DNA of 64,000 bases from Desulfovibrio sp. An276 (lineage in GTDB: Bacteria; Desulfobacterota; Desulfovibrionia; Desulfovibrionales; Desulfovibrionaceae): contig NZ_NFJC01000004.1 of assembly GCF_002159665.1 (NCBI RefSeq), positions 60,755 through 124,754 of the forward strand, read 5' to 3'. The position numbers and the translations under genes were made by a program. The stretch's first letter is position 1. Every line of letters starts with the position of its first letter. The notes beneath the pieces are model-generated. The model saw only the letters and a program-made list of their open reading frames with translations. It was not told the DNA's origin and did not search any database. This document shows positions 35,629-44,944 of this stretch, one piece after another.

Positions 35629-36738
35629 ATGGCCTGGCAGTATGCTATCAAGCGCCGCACCCTGCACTTTCACGAACCAGCCGGCACCTCGCGTGGCGTC
35701 TACACCACGCGCACTGTCTGGTATGTTGTCCTTTTTGACATGGCGGCCGGCGTCTTTGGCGTTGGCGAATGCGCGCCCCTGCCTGCCCTAAGCCCAGAGC
35801 TTCCCACTGCAGAAGAGGGGAATCTGAACGCCCTTGAGGCAAGGCTTGAAGAGGCCACCCGCGCCTTTGTGGCCGGCGCCTGCACCTCCGCGGCCATCCC
35901 GGAAGAGACACCTTCCTCCATACGCATGGCCTTGGAAACTGCCCATTTGCACGTAAAGACCAAATCCGTGCGCTTTTTCAAGACCCCCTTTGCCAGGGGT
36001 GAGGAAGACATTGCCATCAACGGCCTTGTGTGGATGGGCGACAAGAAGACCATGGTACGCCGCATGGAGGAGAAGCTTGAGCAAGGCTTTTCCTGCATCA
36101 AGTGCAAGATAGGCGGCATAGACTTTGAAAGCGAGCTCGAGATGCTTGGGATCCTGCGCTCCCTTGCCCCGGATCCGCAAAAGGTCGAGCTGCGCCTTGA
36201 CGCAAACGGAGCCTTTGCCCCTGAAGAAGCGGACAAAAAGCTCGAAGCCCTTGCCAAATTCTCCCCCCACTCCATAGAGCAGCCCATACGTAAAGGGCAG
36301 TGGCAGGAAATGGCCAGATTGTGCAAAACCTCGCCCATACCCATTGCCCTGGACGAGGAGCTCATAGGAGTGCCAAGGCGCGAGCGCCTGAAGCTTGTGG
36401 AAGAGATTGCCCCTGCCTACTTCGTGCTGAAGCCCAGCCTGCACGGCGGCTTCAAGGGCTGCGAGCAGTGGATCGATCTTGCCATCATGAGCGGCTCAGG
36501 CTTCTGGGTGACTTCGGCCCTTGAGTCCAACATCGGCCTCAACGCCATAGCCCAGTGGTGTGGCACCCTGGACTGCCCCCTGCCCCAGGGTCTTGGCACA
36601 GGAAAGCTCTTTTCTGACAACTGCGAGATCATGCCTGTGCACATTGTGGGCACTGCCCTGCACTGCGATCCTGCTGCACATGAGCCTGATCTTCTGGCCT
36701 GGCTTGGTTTGGGCATGCTTTCCTTCCTCGGCTCGTAG
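35629..36738 (+). CDS. menC: o-Succinylbenzoate synthase
   Basis: A 369-residue enolase-superfamily dehydratase making o-succinylbenzoate from SHCHC. CIKCKIGGIDFESEL carries the K-x-K pair, LRLDANGAF the first metal aspartate, SIEQPI the glutamate, IALDEELIG the third ligand, and VLKPSLHGG the opposite lysine. The ATG at 35629 with AAGGAG six bases ahead is preferred over GTG at 35623, which would overlap the ribosome site. Confidence 0.93.
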   Translation: MAWQYAIKRRTLHFHEPAGTSRGVYTTRTVWYVVLFDMAAGVFGVGECAPLPALSPELPTAEEGNLNALEARLEEATRAFVAGACTSAAIPEETPSSIRMALETAHLHVKTKSVRFFKTPFARGEEDIAINGLVWMGDKKTMVRRMEEKLEQGFSCIKCKIGGIDFESELEMLGILRSLAPDPQKVELRLDANGAFAPEEADKKLEALAKFSPHSIEQPIRKGQWQEMARLCKTSPIPIALDEELIGVPRRERLKLVEEIAPAYFVLKPSLHGGFKGCEQWIDLAIMSGSGFWVTSALESNIGLNAIAQWCGTLDCPLPQGLGTGKLFSDNCEIMPVHIVGTALHCDPAAHEPDLLAWLGLGMLSFLGS

Positions 36739-36849
36739 CGATCGCCCTAAACAAGGAATCGACGCACTTGCGTTTTCGGCTTTGCGCGCAGGGTATGAGA
36801 GCCCGCGCACAAGGCAATTCAGCCCCAGTGACTGCTACAAGGAGGCAGA

Positions 36850-38268
36850 ATGTCGGGAGTATGGTATTTTTGGGGAAGTCTTGCTCTACTCATGGCAGGC
36901 TACCTTGTCTATGGTTCTGTGGTGGAAAAGGTCTTTGGCGCTGACGCAAAACGCCCAACTCCCCTGCACAGCAAGAATGATGGCGTAGACTACGTTAAGC
37001 TTCCAAGATACAAGATCTTTCTTATCCAGTTTCTGAACATCGCGGGCCTTGGCCCTGTGCTTGGCCCCATTTTGGGCGCCCTGTACGGTCCTTCGGCACT
37101 CTTGTGGATTGTCATTGGCTCCATCTTTGCCGGAGCAGTGCACGACTACTGCTCCGGCATGATGAGTCTGCGCCTTGGCGGTGCCTCCTATCCGGAAATC
37201 ATAGGCCACAGTTTTGGCAAGGGTGTGCGCCGCATCATGGAGATTTTCACGCTCCTCTTCATGATCATGGTGGGCGCTGTCTTTGTCCTTGGGCCCGCAG
37301 CTCTGCTCGCGAGCATAACTCCCCTTGGCGTTCTCTTCTGGTCCTGCGTTATCTTTGCCTACTACTTTCTGGCTACCCTCATGCCCATTGATGTCATCAT
37401 CGGGCGCATCTATCCCTATTTCGGCCTGCTTTTGCTCGTCATGACCATAGGCCTTGTGGCTGCCCTCATGCTTGGTGACAGGCCTATCCTCCCCAACACA
37501 GACTTTGTGACAAACGCGGATCCCTCCAATCTCCCCCGCTGGCCCCTGCTCTTTGTCACCATAGCCTGTGGTGCCATCAGCGGCTTTCATGCAACCCAAT
37601 CCCCGCTCATGGCAAAGTGCATGGAAAGCGAGAAGCACGGCCGCATGCTCTTCTACGGCCCCATGATTGCCGAAGGCGTCATAGGGCTCATCTGGGCAAC
37701 GCTCGGGCTTTCCTTCTATGAGTCTTCCGAAGCCCTGCAGGCTGCCATTGCCGCTGGCTCGCCCACGCTGGTTGTCAAGGAAGTGTCCGTGGGATTGCTG
37801 GGAACCATTGGTGGTGCCCTTGCCATATTGGGCGTTGTGGTCCTTCCCATTACCACTGGCGACACGGCCTTTCGCGGGGCAAGGCTGCTTTTGGCAGATG
37901 CGTTGCACATGAAGCAGGACAGGCCGGGAAAAAGGCTTATTCTGACCGTACCGCTCTTTGCCGCAGGCATTGCCCTGACGCTGGTGGACTTTGCCGTCAT
38001 CTGGCGCTACTTCGGCTGGGCAAACCAGAGCATGGCCTGCGTGACTCTCTGGGCCGTGTCCGTCTATCTTGCGAGGGAGGGGCGCCTGCACTGGATTGCC
38101 ACCCTGCCGGCTCTCTTCATGACTGCCGTCTGCGTCACCTATCTGTGCAATGCGTCCATTGGCCTGGGTCTCACTCTTCCTCTTGCAAGCGCCATGGGCA
38201 TTGTCACAAGCCTGCTTGGCCTTGTGGCTTTTTTGCGCTGGACAGCAAGGCAAACAAAGATTGTGTGA
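36850..38268 (+). CDS. Carbon starvation CstA family transporter, short form
   Basis: A 472-residue protein with about a dozen hydrophobic helices. FNIAGLGPVLGPILGALYGP and SIFAGAVHDYCSGMMSLRLGG are clear CstA/BtsT signatures. Full-length CstA is near 700 residues; this is the short version common in anaerobes. Family members import peptides or pyruvate. It sits between menC and menE, with menE starting one base after its stop, so it is part of the menaquinone transcript although no link to menaquinone is known. Confidence 0.85.
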   Translation: MSGVWYFWGSLALLMAGYLVYGSVVEKVFGADAKRPTPLHSKNDGVDYVKLPRYKIFLIQFLNIAGLGPVLGPILGALYGPSALLWIVIGSIFAGAVHDYCSGMMSLRLGGASYPEIIGHSFGKGVRRIMEIFTLLFMIMVGAVFVLGPAALLASITPLGVLFWSCVIFAYYFLATLMPIDVIIGRIYPYFGLLLLVMTIGLVAALMLGDRPILPNTDFVTNADPSNLPRWPLLFVTIACGAISGFHATQSPLMAKCMESEKHGRMLFYGPMIAEGVIGLIWATLGLSFYESSEALQAAIAAGSPTLVVKEVSVGLLGTIGGALAILGVVVLPITTGDTAFRGARLLLADALHMKQDRPGKRLILTVPLFAAGIALTLVDFAVIWRYFGWANQSMACVTLWAVSVYLAREGRLHWIATLPALFMTAVCVTYLCNASIGLGLTLPLASAMGIVTSLLGLVAFLRWTARQTKIV

Positions 38269-38269
38269 A

Positions 38270-39424
38270 ATGTCTGATATGCTGGACAAAAAGGACAACA
38301 ACTGCGTCTTTGAAGACAACACAGCCCCCAAGGAACTGGAAGAGCTTGTCAGCCTGCCGCTTACCATGGACGGCGTGCAGCTGACTGGCGGAACCCTCAC
38401 TGCCTTTGCCGAAAGCTATGTAAAGCGCGAGGGACACATGGGGGATCTGGCACGCTTTTTAGTGGAATGGCGCAAGAAGTGCCCGACACTGACAGTGCTC
38501 ACCTCGGGCTCTACCGGCAGCCCCAAGCCCATTGCCGTGGAAAAGATCAGGATGGCCAACAGCGCCAGGGTTACTTGCTCCTTTTTGCGCCTCAAAAAGG
38601 GGGACACGGCCCTTCTCGCCATGCCCCTGCGCTACATAGCAGCCCGCATGATGGTAGTCCGCGCCCTTGTCTGGGGTCTGGATCTCATTGTGTCACAGCC
38701 CTCGTCCTCACCCCTTGCCTCGCTTGAAAAGCACGTGACCTTTGCGCCTCTCACTGCCATGCAGGTCTATGAGAGCCTGCAGGATGCAAGTACGGCAAAA
38801 AAGCTTAAGGAAATAGATTGCCTGCTCATAGGCGGGGGTGCTGTGACAGGTCCTTTGGCCGAGGCACTTCGGGATTTCCCAAACGAGGTCTGGTCCTCCT
38901 ACGGCATGACGGAAACCCTGTCCCACATAGCCCTGCGCCGCGTAAACGGTCCCGAGGCGTCCGAATGGTACACGCCTCTTTTTGGTGTGAGCGTGCGCCT
39001 GACCCCGGACGGCAGGCTTGCCATCTGGGCCCCGCGCGTGACCGAAGGGGAGCTTGTTACCAACGACATTGCGGAAATAGACGGCGACGGGCGCTTCAGG
39101 ATACTGGGGCGCTGCGACAACGTAGTCAATACCGGCGGCATCAAGGTGCAGCTGGAGGCAGTGGAGGAACTGCTGGAGCCTGTCCTGCACCTTCCCTTCT
39201 GCGTGACCTCGGTTGCGGATCAGCGCCTGGGAGAAAAGCTCGTGATGCTCCATGTGGGCAGCGAGACAGCGGAGAATCTGGAAAAACTCTGCCGCCATGT
39301 TTTGCCCAGATACTGGGTGCCCAGGGCCTACCTACGGGTTTCCGAGATTCCCCTGACGGAAACAGGGAAAAAGGCCAGGGTGGCCGCAAGGGAGCTTGCC
39401 GCGCACATTTTCCAAAGGGCCTGA
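38270..39424 (+). CDS. menE: o-Succinylbenzoate-CoA ligase
   Basis: A 384-residue acyl-adenylating enzyme, shorter than typical ~450-490-residue homologues. It has the P-loop LTSGSTGSPKPIAV, an aromatic-type WSSYGMTETLSH and RFRILGRCDNVVNTGGIKV. The C-terminal catalytic lysine lies in LTETGKKARV. It activates OSB with ATP and CoA for MenB. The order with menB, menC and menD makes the assignment firm. It is the last gene before a terminator. Confidence 0.9.
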   Translation: MSDMLDKKDNNCVFEDNTAPKELEELVSLPLTMDGVQLTGGTLTAFAESYVKREGHMGDLARFLVEWRKKCPTLTVLTSGSTGSPKPIAVEKIRMANSARVTCSFLRLKKGDTALLAMPLRYIAARMMVVRALVWGLDLIVSQPSSSPLASLEKHVTFAPLTAMQVYESLQDASTAKKLKEIDCLLIGGGAVTGPLAEALRDFPNEVWSSYGMTETLSHIALRRVNGPEASEWYTPLFGVSVRLTPDGRLAIWAPRVTEGELVTNDIAEIDGDGRFRILGRCDNVVNTGGIKVQLEAVEELLEPVLHLPFCVTSVADQRLGEKLVMLHVGSETAENLEKLCRHVLPRYWVPRAYLRVSEIPLTETGKKARVAARELAAHIFQRA

Positions 39425-39451
39425 AAAGTCCAAGGATTCGGAATCATTGTT

Positions 39452-39480
39452 GCTCCGGGGTATGCCCGGAGCTTTTCTTT
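39452..39480 (+). terminator. Terminator of the menaquinone cluster
   Basis: GCTCCGGG and CCCGGAGC form an 8-bp stem with a GTATG-like loop, followed by TTTTCTTT. It lies 27 bases after menE. Confidence 0.92.
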
Positions 39481-39772
39481 AGACAAGGCGCATGTCCTTT
39501 CTGTCCGGGAAGCGGACAGTTATCTCAAGCGTTCCGCCGAGCGCTGTCACAAGGGAGGCCAGGGTGGAAAGCTCCATGTCCGCCTTCTCCTCAAGGGGGC
39601 TCAAGCGTGGACGTTTTGCCCGCAGAAAAGCCATCTCCTTCGGTCCAATCCCCTTTTCCCTTCGCAGGGTGCGCAGATTTTCCTGCACACGGACAACCAC
39701 CCTGCGGGCCTCCATGGTGCGCCGAAGCTCCCGCATTTTCTGCCTGCGCTCATCGTCTGTCATCTGTCCCAT
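39479..39772 (-). CDS. XRE/HigA-like small protein with degenerate HTH
   Basis: A 97-residue protein. Its layout follows XRE antitoxins of HigA type: a coiled N-terminus (DDERRQKMRELRRTMEAR), an HTH region, then a tail DMELSTLASLVTALGGTLEI ending in RFPD. The HTH itself is worn: LRREKGIGPKEMAFLRAKRP where 'GLTQxxLA...S' would be expected. The start at 39772 has GAGGAAA eight bases ahead; an ATG at 39787 lacks this. No RelE/HigB toxin gene adjoins, so it is an orphan antitoxin-like regulator. Confidence 0.65.
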   Translation of the reverse strand: MGQMTDDERRQKMRELRRTMEARRVVVRVQENLRTLRREKGIGPKEMAFLRAKRPRLSPLEEKADMELSTLASLVTALGGTLEITVRFPDRKDMRLV

Positions 39773-39852
39773 ATCCGTTTTCCTCATGAGAAGGGCCTTT
39801 GGCAAAGAGCATTTGCCAAGGGCCCTTTTCGTATGTGTTTTCCTGCAAGGCC

Positions 39853-41895
39853 TTAGCCCGCAAGCCCATTTTCCACAGCCTCCACGACTACGGCACAAAG
39901 CCTTTGCACATCCTCATCCGGTGTCACCAGGGGCGGCATAAGATAGACAAGGCGACCGAAGGGCCTGATCCAGACACCCTTCTCCACAAAGAACTTCTGC
40001 AAACGAGCCATGTCCACGGGATGTTCTGTCTCCACAACGCCAATGGCGCCAAGGACACGCACATCACAAATCCCTTCCCTGCCCCTGCAGGGGGCAAGGC
40101 CCTTTTCAAGAAGGGCTTCAATGTTTTTCACGCGCTCCTGCCAGGGGGAAGCCAGAAGTTCCTCAATGCTTGCAAGGGCAGTTGCGCAGAAAAGGGGATT
40201 GGCCATGAAGGTTGGCCCGTGCATGAGAAGACCTCCGCCAAGTTCGGGAGTAGCCTCTCCTATGCCGCGGGCAACACGCTCCGTGGCAAGGGTGGCAGCG
40301 CCTGTCATCATCCCCCCGGTGAGAGCCTTGCCAATGCACATGATGTCTGGCGTAATCCCCGCCCACTGGCAGGCAAAGAGCCTTCCAGTGCGGCCAAAGC
40401 CTGTGGCTATCTCGTCCGCTATGAAGAGGATGTCGTGCTCGCGGCAAAGATCCTGCAATTCCTTCAGATAGCGGGGATGGTAGAACCACATGCCCCCTGC
40501 GCCCTGGACCACCGGCTCCAGGATGACAGCAGCGATCTCGTCCTTCAGGGAAGCTATCCTTGCCCGTGCGTCGTCAAGGCAGGACGGGTCGTAGGGTGCA
40601 TCGAAGCGGCAGGTGGGGCGTTCCATGAAATAGTGCCTTGGCAAGAGGCCCGTGAAGAGGGTGTGCATGCCGTTTACGGGATCGCACACGCTCATGGCGC
40701 CCTGGGTGTCCCCATGGTAGCCGCCCATGGGGGTGAGGAAATGGCGCCTTTTTGTGCGACCCAGGGATATCTGGTACTGGACAGCCATCTTGAGGGCCAC
40801 TTCCACGGAAACAGAGCCGGAATCCGCAAAGAAGAGGTGGGTGAGGCCTTCAGGAACAAGGGAGAGTATGCGCCTTGCAAGTGCTACTGCCGGTCTGTGG
40901 GTAAGGCCTCCGAACATCACGTGGCTCATGCGGGCAGCCTGGGCCTGCAGGGCGCGCACAATGTTCTCGTTTCCGTAGCCGTGCACTGCGCACCACCAGG
41001 AGGACATGCCATCAATGAGCTCCTTGCCGTCTTCAAGCAGGATACGGTTTTTGCGTGTGGCCTTGACCCCGTATACGGGCAGGGGATTGGTGGCCGAGGT
41101 GTAGGGGTGCCACAGATGCTCCCTGTCAAAGGCAAGGTCCGCATCCGTTTCATTGGGCGCAGCCCAAAGGTCGCGCACCCTTTGCGCAACAGGGGCAAAG
41201 CCCGAGACAAGTTCGTCCTTGCAAGAAGCGATGTCCCCTCCAAGGTAGGGAATGTCCGCAAGAAGCGGAAGCCCGCATTTTTTGCCAAGGGATTCAAGGC
41301 TTCTCGCATTGTCGTTGAGGATGCGCTCCTCGTCCTCGTAGCCTGCATCAGATCCGCACCCCGGATCGCAGACATCCGCAGACTGTGCGCGGTTCAAAAC
41401 CATGCCCACGACTTTCAGGCCCCGAAGCTGCAGGGCCTCAATGCTCAAGCGCGCCTGATTGAGGCAGCCAAGCCTGTTGCCCACCACAAGGAGCACCGGA
41501 AGATCCAGCTCCAGCATGAGGTCCAGCATGGTCTCGTTTTCGTTGATGGGAACGTATATGCCCCCTGCCCCTTCCACTATGACCGGGGAGTCGGGCTCCT
41601 CCTGGGCCTTTGCGCGAATTTCGCTGGCAAGGTCAGCACAAGAAAGATGCGTTTTGGCAAGCGCCAGTGCCAGATGCGGGGAACAGGGCGGATAGAAGCA
41701 GTGCAATGCCTCTGCCCTTCCGCCAAGGCTTTTGACCATCTCCACATCCGGCACATATATGCCTTCTTCCCTTGCAAGGCAGCCTGTCTGTATGGGTTTG
41801 ATGACGCGGGTATTGGCAAGTGTGAGAGCCAGGGCACAGCTTGTAATCGTCTTGCCCACTTCCGTGTCCGTGGCAGTGACAAAAACTCCCTTCAT
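39853..41895 (-). CDS. bioDA: Fused dethiobiotin synthetase / DAPA aminotransferase
   Basis: A 680-residue fusion of two consecutive biotin enzymes. Residues 1-~225 are BioD: the P-loop TDTEVGKT (9-16), VEGAGGIYVPI and VLNRA. From ~255 it is BioA: REHLWHPYTS, DGMSSWWCAVHGYGN, GGYHGDTQGAMS, ADEIATGFGRTG, and the PLP lysine near 522 in MCIGKALTGG. BioA converts KAPA to DAPA and BioD then closes the ureido ring, so the product of one half feeds the other. The D-then-A order matches the plant BIO3-BIO1 fusion. It follows bioB by 79 bases. Confidence 0.95.
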   Translation of the reverse strand: MKGVFVTATDTEVGKTITSCALALTLANTRVIKPIQTGCLAREEGIYVPDVEMVKSLGGRAEALHCFYPPCSPHLALALAKTHLSCADLASEIRAKAQEEPDSPVIVEGAGGIYVPINENETMLDLMLELDLPVLLVVGNRLGCLNQARLSIEALQLRGLKVVGMVLNRAQSADVCDPGCGSDAGYEDEERILNDNARSLESLGKKCGLPLLADIPYLGGDIASCKDELVSGFAPVAQRVRDLWAAPNETDADLAFDREHLWHPYTSATNPLPVYGVKATRKNRILLEDGKELIDGMSSWWCAVHGYGNENIVRALQAQAARMSHVMFGGLTHRPAVALARRILSLVPEGLTHLFFADSGSVSVEVALKMAVQYQISLGRTKRRHFLTPMGGYHGDTQGAMSVCDPVNGMHTLFTGLLPRHYFMERPTCRFDAPYDPSCLDDARARIASLKDEIAAVILEPVVQGAGGMWFYHPRYLKELQDLCREHDILFIADEIATGFGRTGRLFACQWAGITPDIMCIGKALTGGMMTGAATLATERVARGIGEATPELGGGLLMHGPTFMANPLFCATALASIEELLASPWQERVKNIEALLEKGLAPCRGREGICDVRVLGAIGVVETEHPVDMARLQKFFVEKGVWIRPFGRLVYLMPPLVTPDEDVQRLCAVVVEAVENGLAG

Positions 41896-41974
41896 TGAAC
41901 TTTGGCGTCACCCCGCATGAGGGATACGCTCGACCTCCTTTTGTGCAAGATCCCGGATATGCAAACAAGGACCC

Positions 41975-42955
41975 CTATCTTCTCAAGGTGCCCAGGGTGG
42001 CAAGAAGCGCGTCGTCGTCCTCGTAGCCGCAGCCGCGCGTTGTCAGATAGTTGCCTGTCATGATGGCGCTCGCTCCACTGGCAAGCACCCATGACTGCTC
42101 CTCGTGCAGGGTGGCAAGGCGCCCTCCGCAGACAATGATTTCCTTCTTTGGGTGCATGAGCCTTGCGAGTGCCAAAACGCGCAGGGCTTCCCTTGGGGCA
42201 AGGTGTTTTCGTTCGCCAAAGGGGGTTCCAGGAACAGGACAGAGGAAATTGACAGGCAGCGAGTCCACACCAATGTCCGCAAGGTCTCCCAAAAGCTCCA
42301 CGCGCTGCTCCCAGGTCTCGCCAAGGCCGAAGATGCCGCAGCTGCACACTTCAAGGCCTGTCTTGCGGGCAATGCGCAATGTCTCTATGTCCTCGTCGTA
42401 GGCATGGGTTGTGCAGATGGCCGAAAAGTGGGAGCGGGAGGTTTCCAGATTGTGGTGGTAGCGGGTAATGCCTGCCTCGCGAAGCCGCTTCGCCTTTTCC
42501 TCGGTGAGAAGGCCCAAGGAAGCGCACAAGGATATGCCAACCCTGCTTCGCATTATCTCAACGGACGCGCACAATGCGTCCAGCTCCCTGTCCGAAAGGG
42601 CCGTTCCGCTCGTGACAATGCCGCAGCGCGCAATGCCGTGTGCTGCCATCTCTTCTGCGTGGCGCAAAAGCTCGTCCGTACCCATCAATGGGTAGATGGG
42701 GGCGTTGGTGTGGTAGTGGGCGGACTGGGCGCAAAAGGCGCAGTTTTCCGGACATTTTCCGGATTTGGCGTTGATGATGGCGCAAGTGCCAGTGCCCTTC
42801 GGTCCACGCAGCTGGCGTACAGCATTTGCCACAGCCAAAAGCTCCATGTTGTCTTCCCAGGGGAGAGAGGAGATCGCGCACGCGTCCTCTCTTCCCAATG
42901 AAGCGTTTTCATCCGCAAGCGACGCAGCCAAAACCCTCTGCAACAAGGCGTGCAT
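41975..42955 (-). CDS. bioB: Biotin synthase
   Basis: A 326-residue radical SAM enzyme inserting sulfur into dethiobiotin. The SAM [4Fe-4S] motif is KCPENCAFCAQSAHY. SAKSG-type text appears as NAKSGKCPE. NLETSRSHF, CSCGIFGLGE and PVNFLCPVPGTP follow, and cysteines with an arginine hold the [2Fe-2S] auxiliary cluster. It is the promoter-proximal gene of bioB-bioDA. bioF, bioC and bioH are not nearby. No BirA-type palindrome was recognised upstream. Confidence 0.96.
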   Translation of the reverse strand: MHALLQRVLAASLADENASLGREDACAISSLPWEDNMELLAVANAVRQLRGPKGTGTCAIINAKSGKCPENCAFCAQSAHYHTNAPIYPLMGTDELLRHAEEMAAHGIARCGIVTSGTALSDRELDALCASVEIMRSRVGISLCASLGLLTEEKAKRLREAGITRYHHNLETSRSHFSAICTTHAYDEDIETLRIARKTGLEVCSCGIFGLGETWEQRVELLGDLADIGVDSLPVNFLCPVPGTPFGERKHLAPREALRVLALARLMHPKKEIIVCGGRLATLHEEQSWVLASGASAIMTGNYLTTRGCGYEDDDALLATLGTLRR

Positions 42956-43228
42956 ACCTGTAACGTACCTCCCTCAAAAGAATACGGTGGAAAGTCCCTG
43001 CCCTTCCCGCTTTTTCGCACGTGCAAGGGGGAAATACGCAAAGCCGGGCTTTTCAGGGCGAAAGCCGAACATAGGCCCTGCAGGGGCAGGCGCGCAAGAG
43101 TGAAATTGCTTCTGATTTCGGAAAAGGCTTTCTGGACAGGACAAAGTGTTCGGGATAGTGTCACAAATCCAAGTCATTCACTGTTCTTTTTTCCATGTGA
43201 CATTTCTGCACCCATCGAGGAGACCTTC

Positions 43229-44473
43229 ATGCCTGCATCCCCAGCATCCGAACTCGACGCCCTGGAAACCCTGCCCCTTGCCGAATGCGAGGCCAGGCAC
43301 GCACGCGTGCGCGAGCTTTTGGCAAGGCTTCAGCCTGAAGCACACGGCCTTCTTCTCTCGGACAAGGTCCACATCTACTACCTTACGGGCTGCCTTGGCA
43401 CAGGCCTTTTCTGGCTGCCCAGAGAAGGAGAACCAGTGCTTTTGCTGCGCAAGGGCGTTGAGCGGGCAAGGGTGGAGTCTCCCTTAAGCCATATCCTGCC
43501 CTTTGTCTCCTACAGGGAAATTCCTGCTCTCACAGCAGAGGCGGGCAGCCCCCTGGGAGAGGTTTTGGCAGTGGACAAGGACAATTTCAGCTGGACCATG
43601 GCGGAAATGCTGCAAAAGCGCGTGCCAAACGCGCGCTTTGTTGCAGCTGACGGCATCATGAACAGGGCACGCTCCGTGAAATCCCCGTTCGAACAGGAGA
43701 GAATGCGTACCTGCGGGGAAATCCACGCGGAAGTGTACGACCTCGTGCTTCCCGAACTTTTCGAGGCAGGGATGAGCGAGCAGGAACTTGCCTGCGTGTA
43801 CATCTCCGAAGTCATGGCAAGGGGCTGTGACGGCATGTGCCGCATGCGCTCACACGGCGAGGAGATGTTCTTTGGCTACGCGTCGACAGGAACAAGCGGC
43901 CTCTACCCCACTCCCTACAATGGCCCTTTGGGCTGCCGAGGCCTGCATCCTGCTGTCCCCTTCCTGGGTTCCAGGGATCGCGTGTGGGAGAAGAACCAGT
44001 GCCTTTCTCTGGACATGGGCTGCCAGAAATACGGCTACCACACGGACCGCACCCAGGTGTACTGGTCTGGACACCCTTCAACCATTCCCGCCAAACTCGC
44101 GAGTGCCCAAAAGATCTGCAGGGACATCTTGTGCTCCACGCTAGAGCTCATGCGCCCTGGTGTTACACCGCAGGAGCTTTGGAGCAACGCGCTTCAAATG
44201 GCGAAGAAGAACAATGTGAGGGAGAGCTTCATGGGTCTTGGCCGCGATCAGGTGCCCTTCCTTGGGCACGGCATTGGCCTTGCCCTGGACGAATGGCCCG
44301 CCCTTGCCCGCTCCTTCAACGAACCCTTGGCAGAAGGAATGGCCATAGCCCTTGAGCCCAAGATTTCAGTGCCAGGAATGGGCATGGTCGGCATAGAGCA
44401 CACCTATCTTGTGCAGGCAGACGGCCCAGAGCCCCTCACAGGCACGCAGATGGACATAATCTGCCTGGAATAG
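43229..44473 (+). CDS. M24 aminopeptidase P / Xaa-Pro dipeptidase family protein
   Basis: A 414-residue creatinase-fold metallopeptidase. A creatinase N-terminal domain (to ~145) precedes the catalytic 'pita-bread' domain. Metal ligands are visible: the aspartates in SLDMGCQKYGYHTDRTQ, His in PFLGHGIGLALDEWP, and the glutamates in ALEPKIS and GIEHTYLV. It should cleave Xaa-Pro peptides in the cytoplasm. GAGGAG precedes the ATG. It is divergent from bioB across 273 bases. Confidence 0.9.
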   Translation: MPASPASELDALETLPLAECEARHARVRELLARLQPEAHGLLLSDKVHIYYLTGCLGTGLFWLPREGEPVLLLRKGVERARVESPLSHILPFVSYREIPALTAEAGSPLGEVLAVDKDNFSWTMAEMLQKRVPNARFVAADGIMNRARSVKSPFEQERMRTCGEIHAEVYDLVLPELFEAGMSEQELACVYISEVMARGCDGMCRMRSHGEEMFFGYASTGTSGLYPTPYNGPLGCRGLHPAVPFLGSRDRVWEKNQCLSLDMGCQKYGYHTDRTQVYWSGHPSTIPAKLASAQKICRDILCSTLELMRPGVTPQELWSNALQMAKKNNVRESFMGLGRDQVPFLGHGIGLALDEWPALARSFNEPLAEGMAIALEPKISVPGMGMVGIEHTYLVQADGPEPLTGTQMDIICLE

Positions 44474-44502
44474 CCGCATCTTCGCTTTTGGAACACAGTA
44501 GC

Positions 44503-44542
44503 AAAAGGCTCCTTCTGCCGCTTATCAGAAGGAGCCTTTTTT
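44503..44542 (+). terminator. Terminator after the M24 peptidase
   Basis: GGCTCCTTCTG pairs with CAGAAGGAGCC and is followed by TTTTTT; an A run on the left side makes the stem longer. Confidence 0.95.
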
Positions 44543-44944
44543 CGTGTCTATCCAAAGGAGGGAATGTGGAAGAGTATTGGATCCGAGATTGCCAAGTGAG
44601 GGGACTGCTTGTTCCTGATGCAGCACCCTCTCACCGTCTTGCCCTGGAAAACTCTTTTCCGCTCAACCAAGGAGTAAGTTACACTTGATTGGTTAAACAG
44701 TCAAGCTATTTTGTGAAAAAAATGTTTTTTGACCCAAAATCCCGCGCTCATCTCCTTGTCAAAAACAAGATAAACCATTTGAATCACAAGTAATTACATG
44801 GATAGTGAATTTTATCACTTTTGACGGCGACTGAGCGTGAGGAGGTATTTCTTGTGTCTTCTGGATACGCAGACACCCCCGAAACAATGTACTCGTAGTC
44901 GGGGGTGTCACAAGGAATGTTTCCGAATAAGCCTCAAACCTGAA
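44543..44944. other. AT-rich non-coding stretch with an 11-bp hairpin
   Basis: About 400 bases, clearly lower in GC than the flanks. GACACCCCCGA (44872-44882) pairs perfectly with TCGGGGGTGTC (44899-44909) over a 16-base loop, without a T tract. A GTG at 44854 with GAGGAGGT ahead opens only 14 codons. No larger gene is supported. Confidence 0.45.

Noticed and set aside
39799..41898. Plus-strand frame of 699 codons opposite bioDA
   Set aside because: Antisense to an unambiguous BioD-BioA fusion and without any motif.
42956..43228. BirA operator ahead of bioB
   Set aside because: No TTGTAAAC/GTTTACAA-type palindrome is present in the divergent gap.
44854..44898. 14-codon GTG frame with a strong GAGGAGGT site
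   Set aside because: Too short to call a gene and with no gene downstream on the plus strand for it to lead; the hairpin overlaps it, so chance is the simplest reading.
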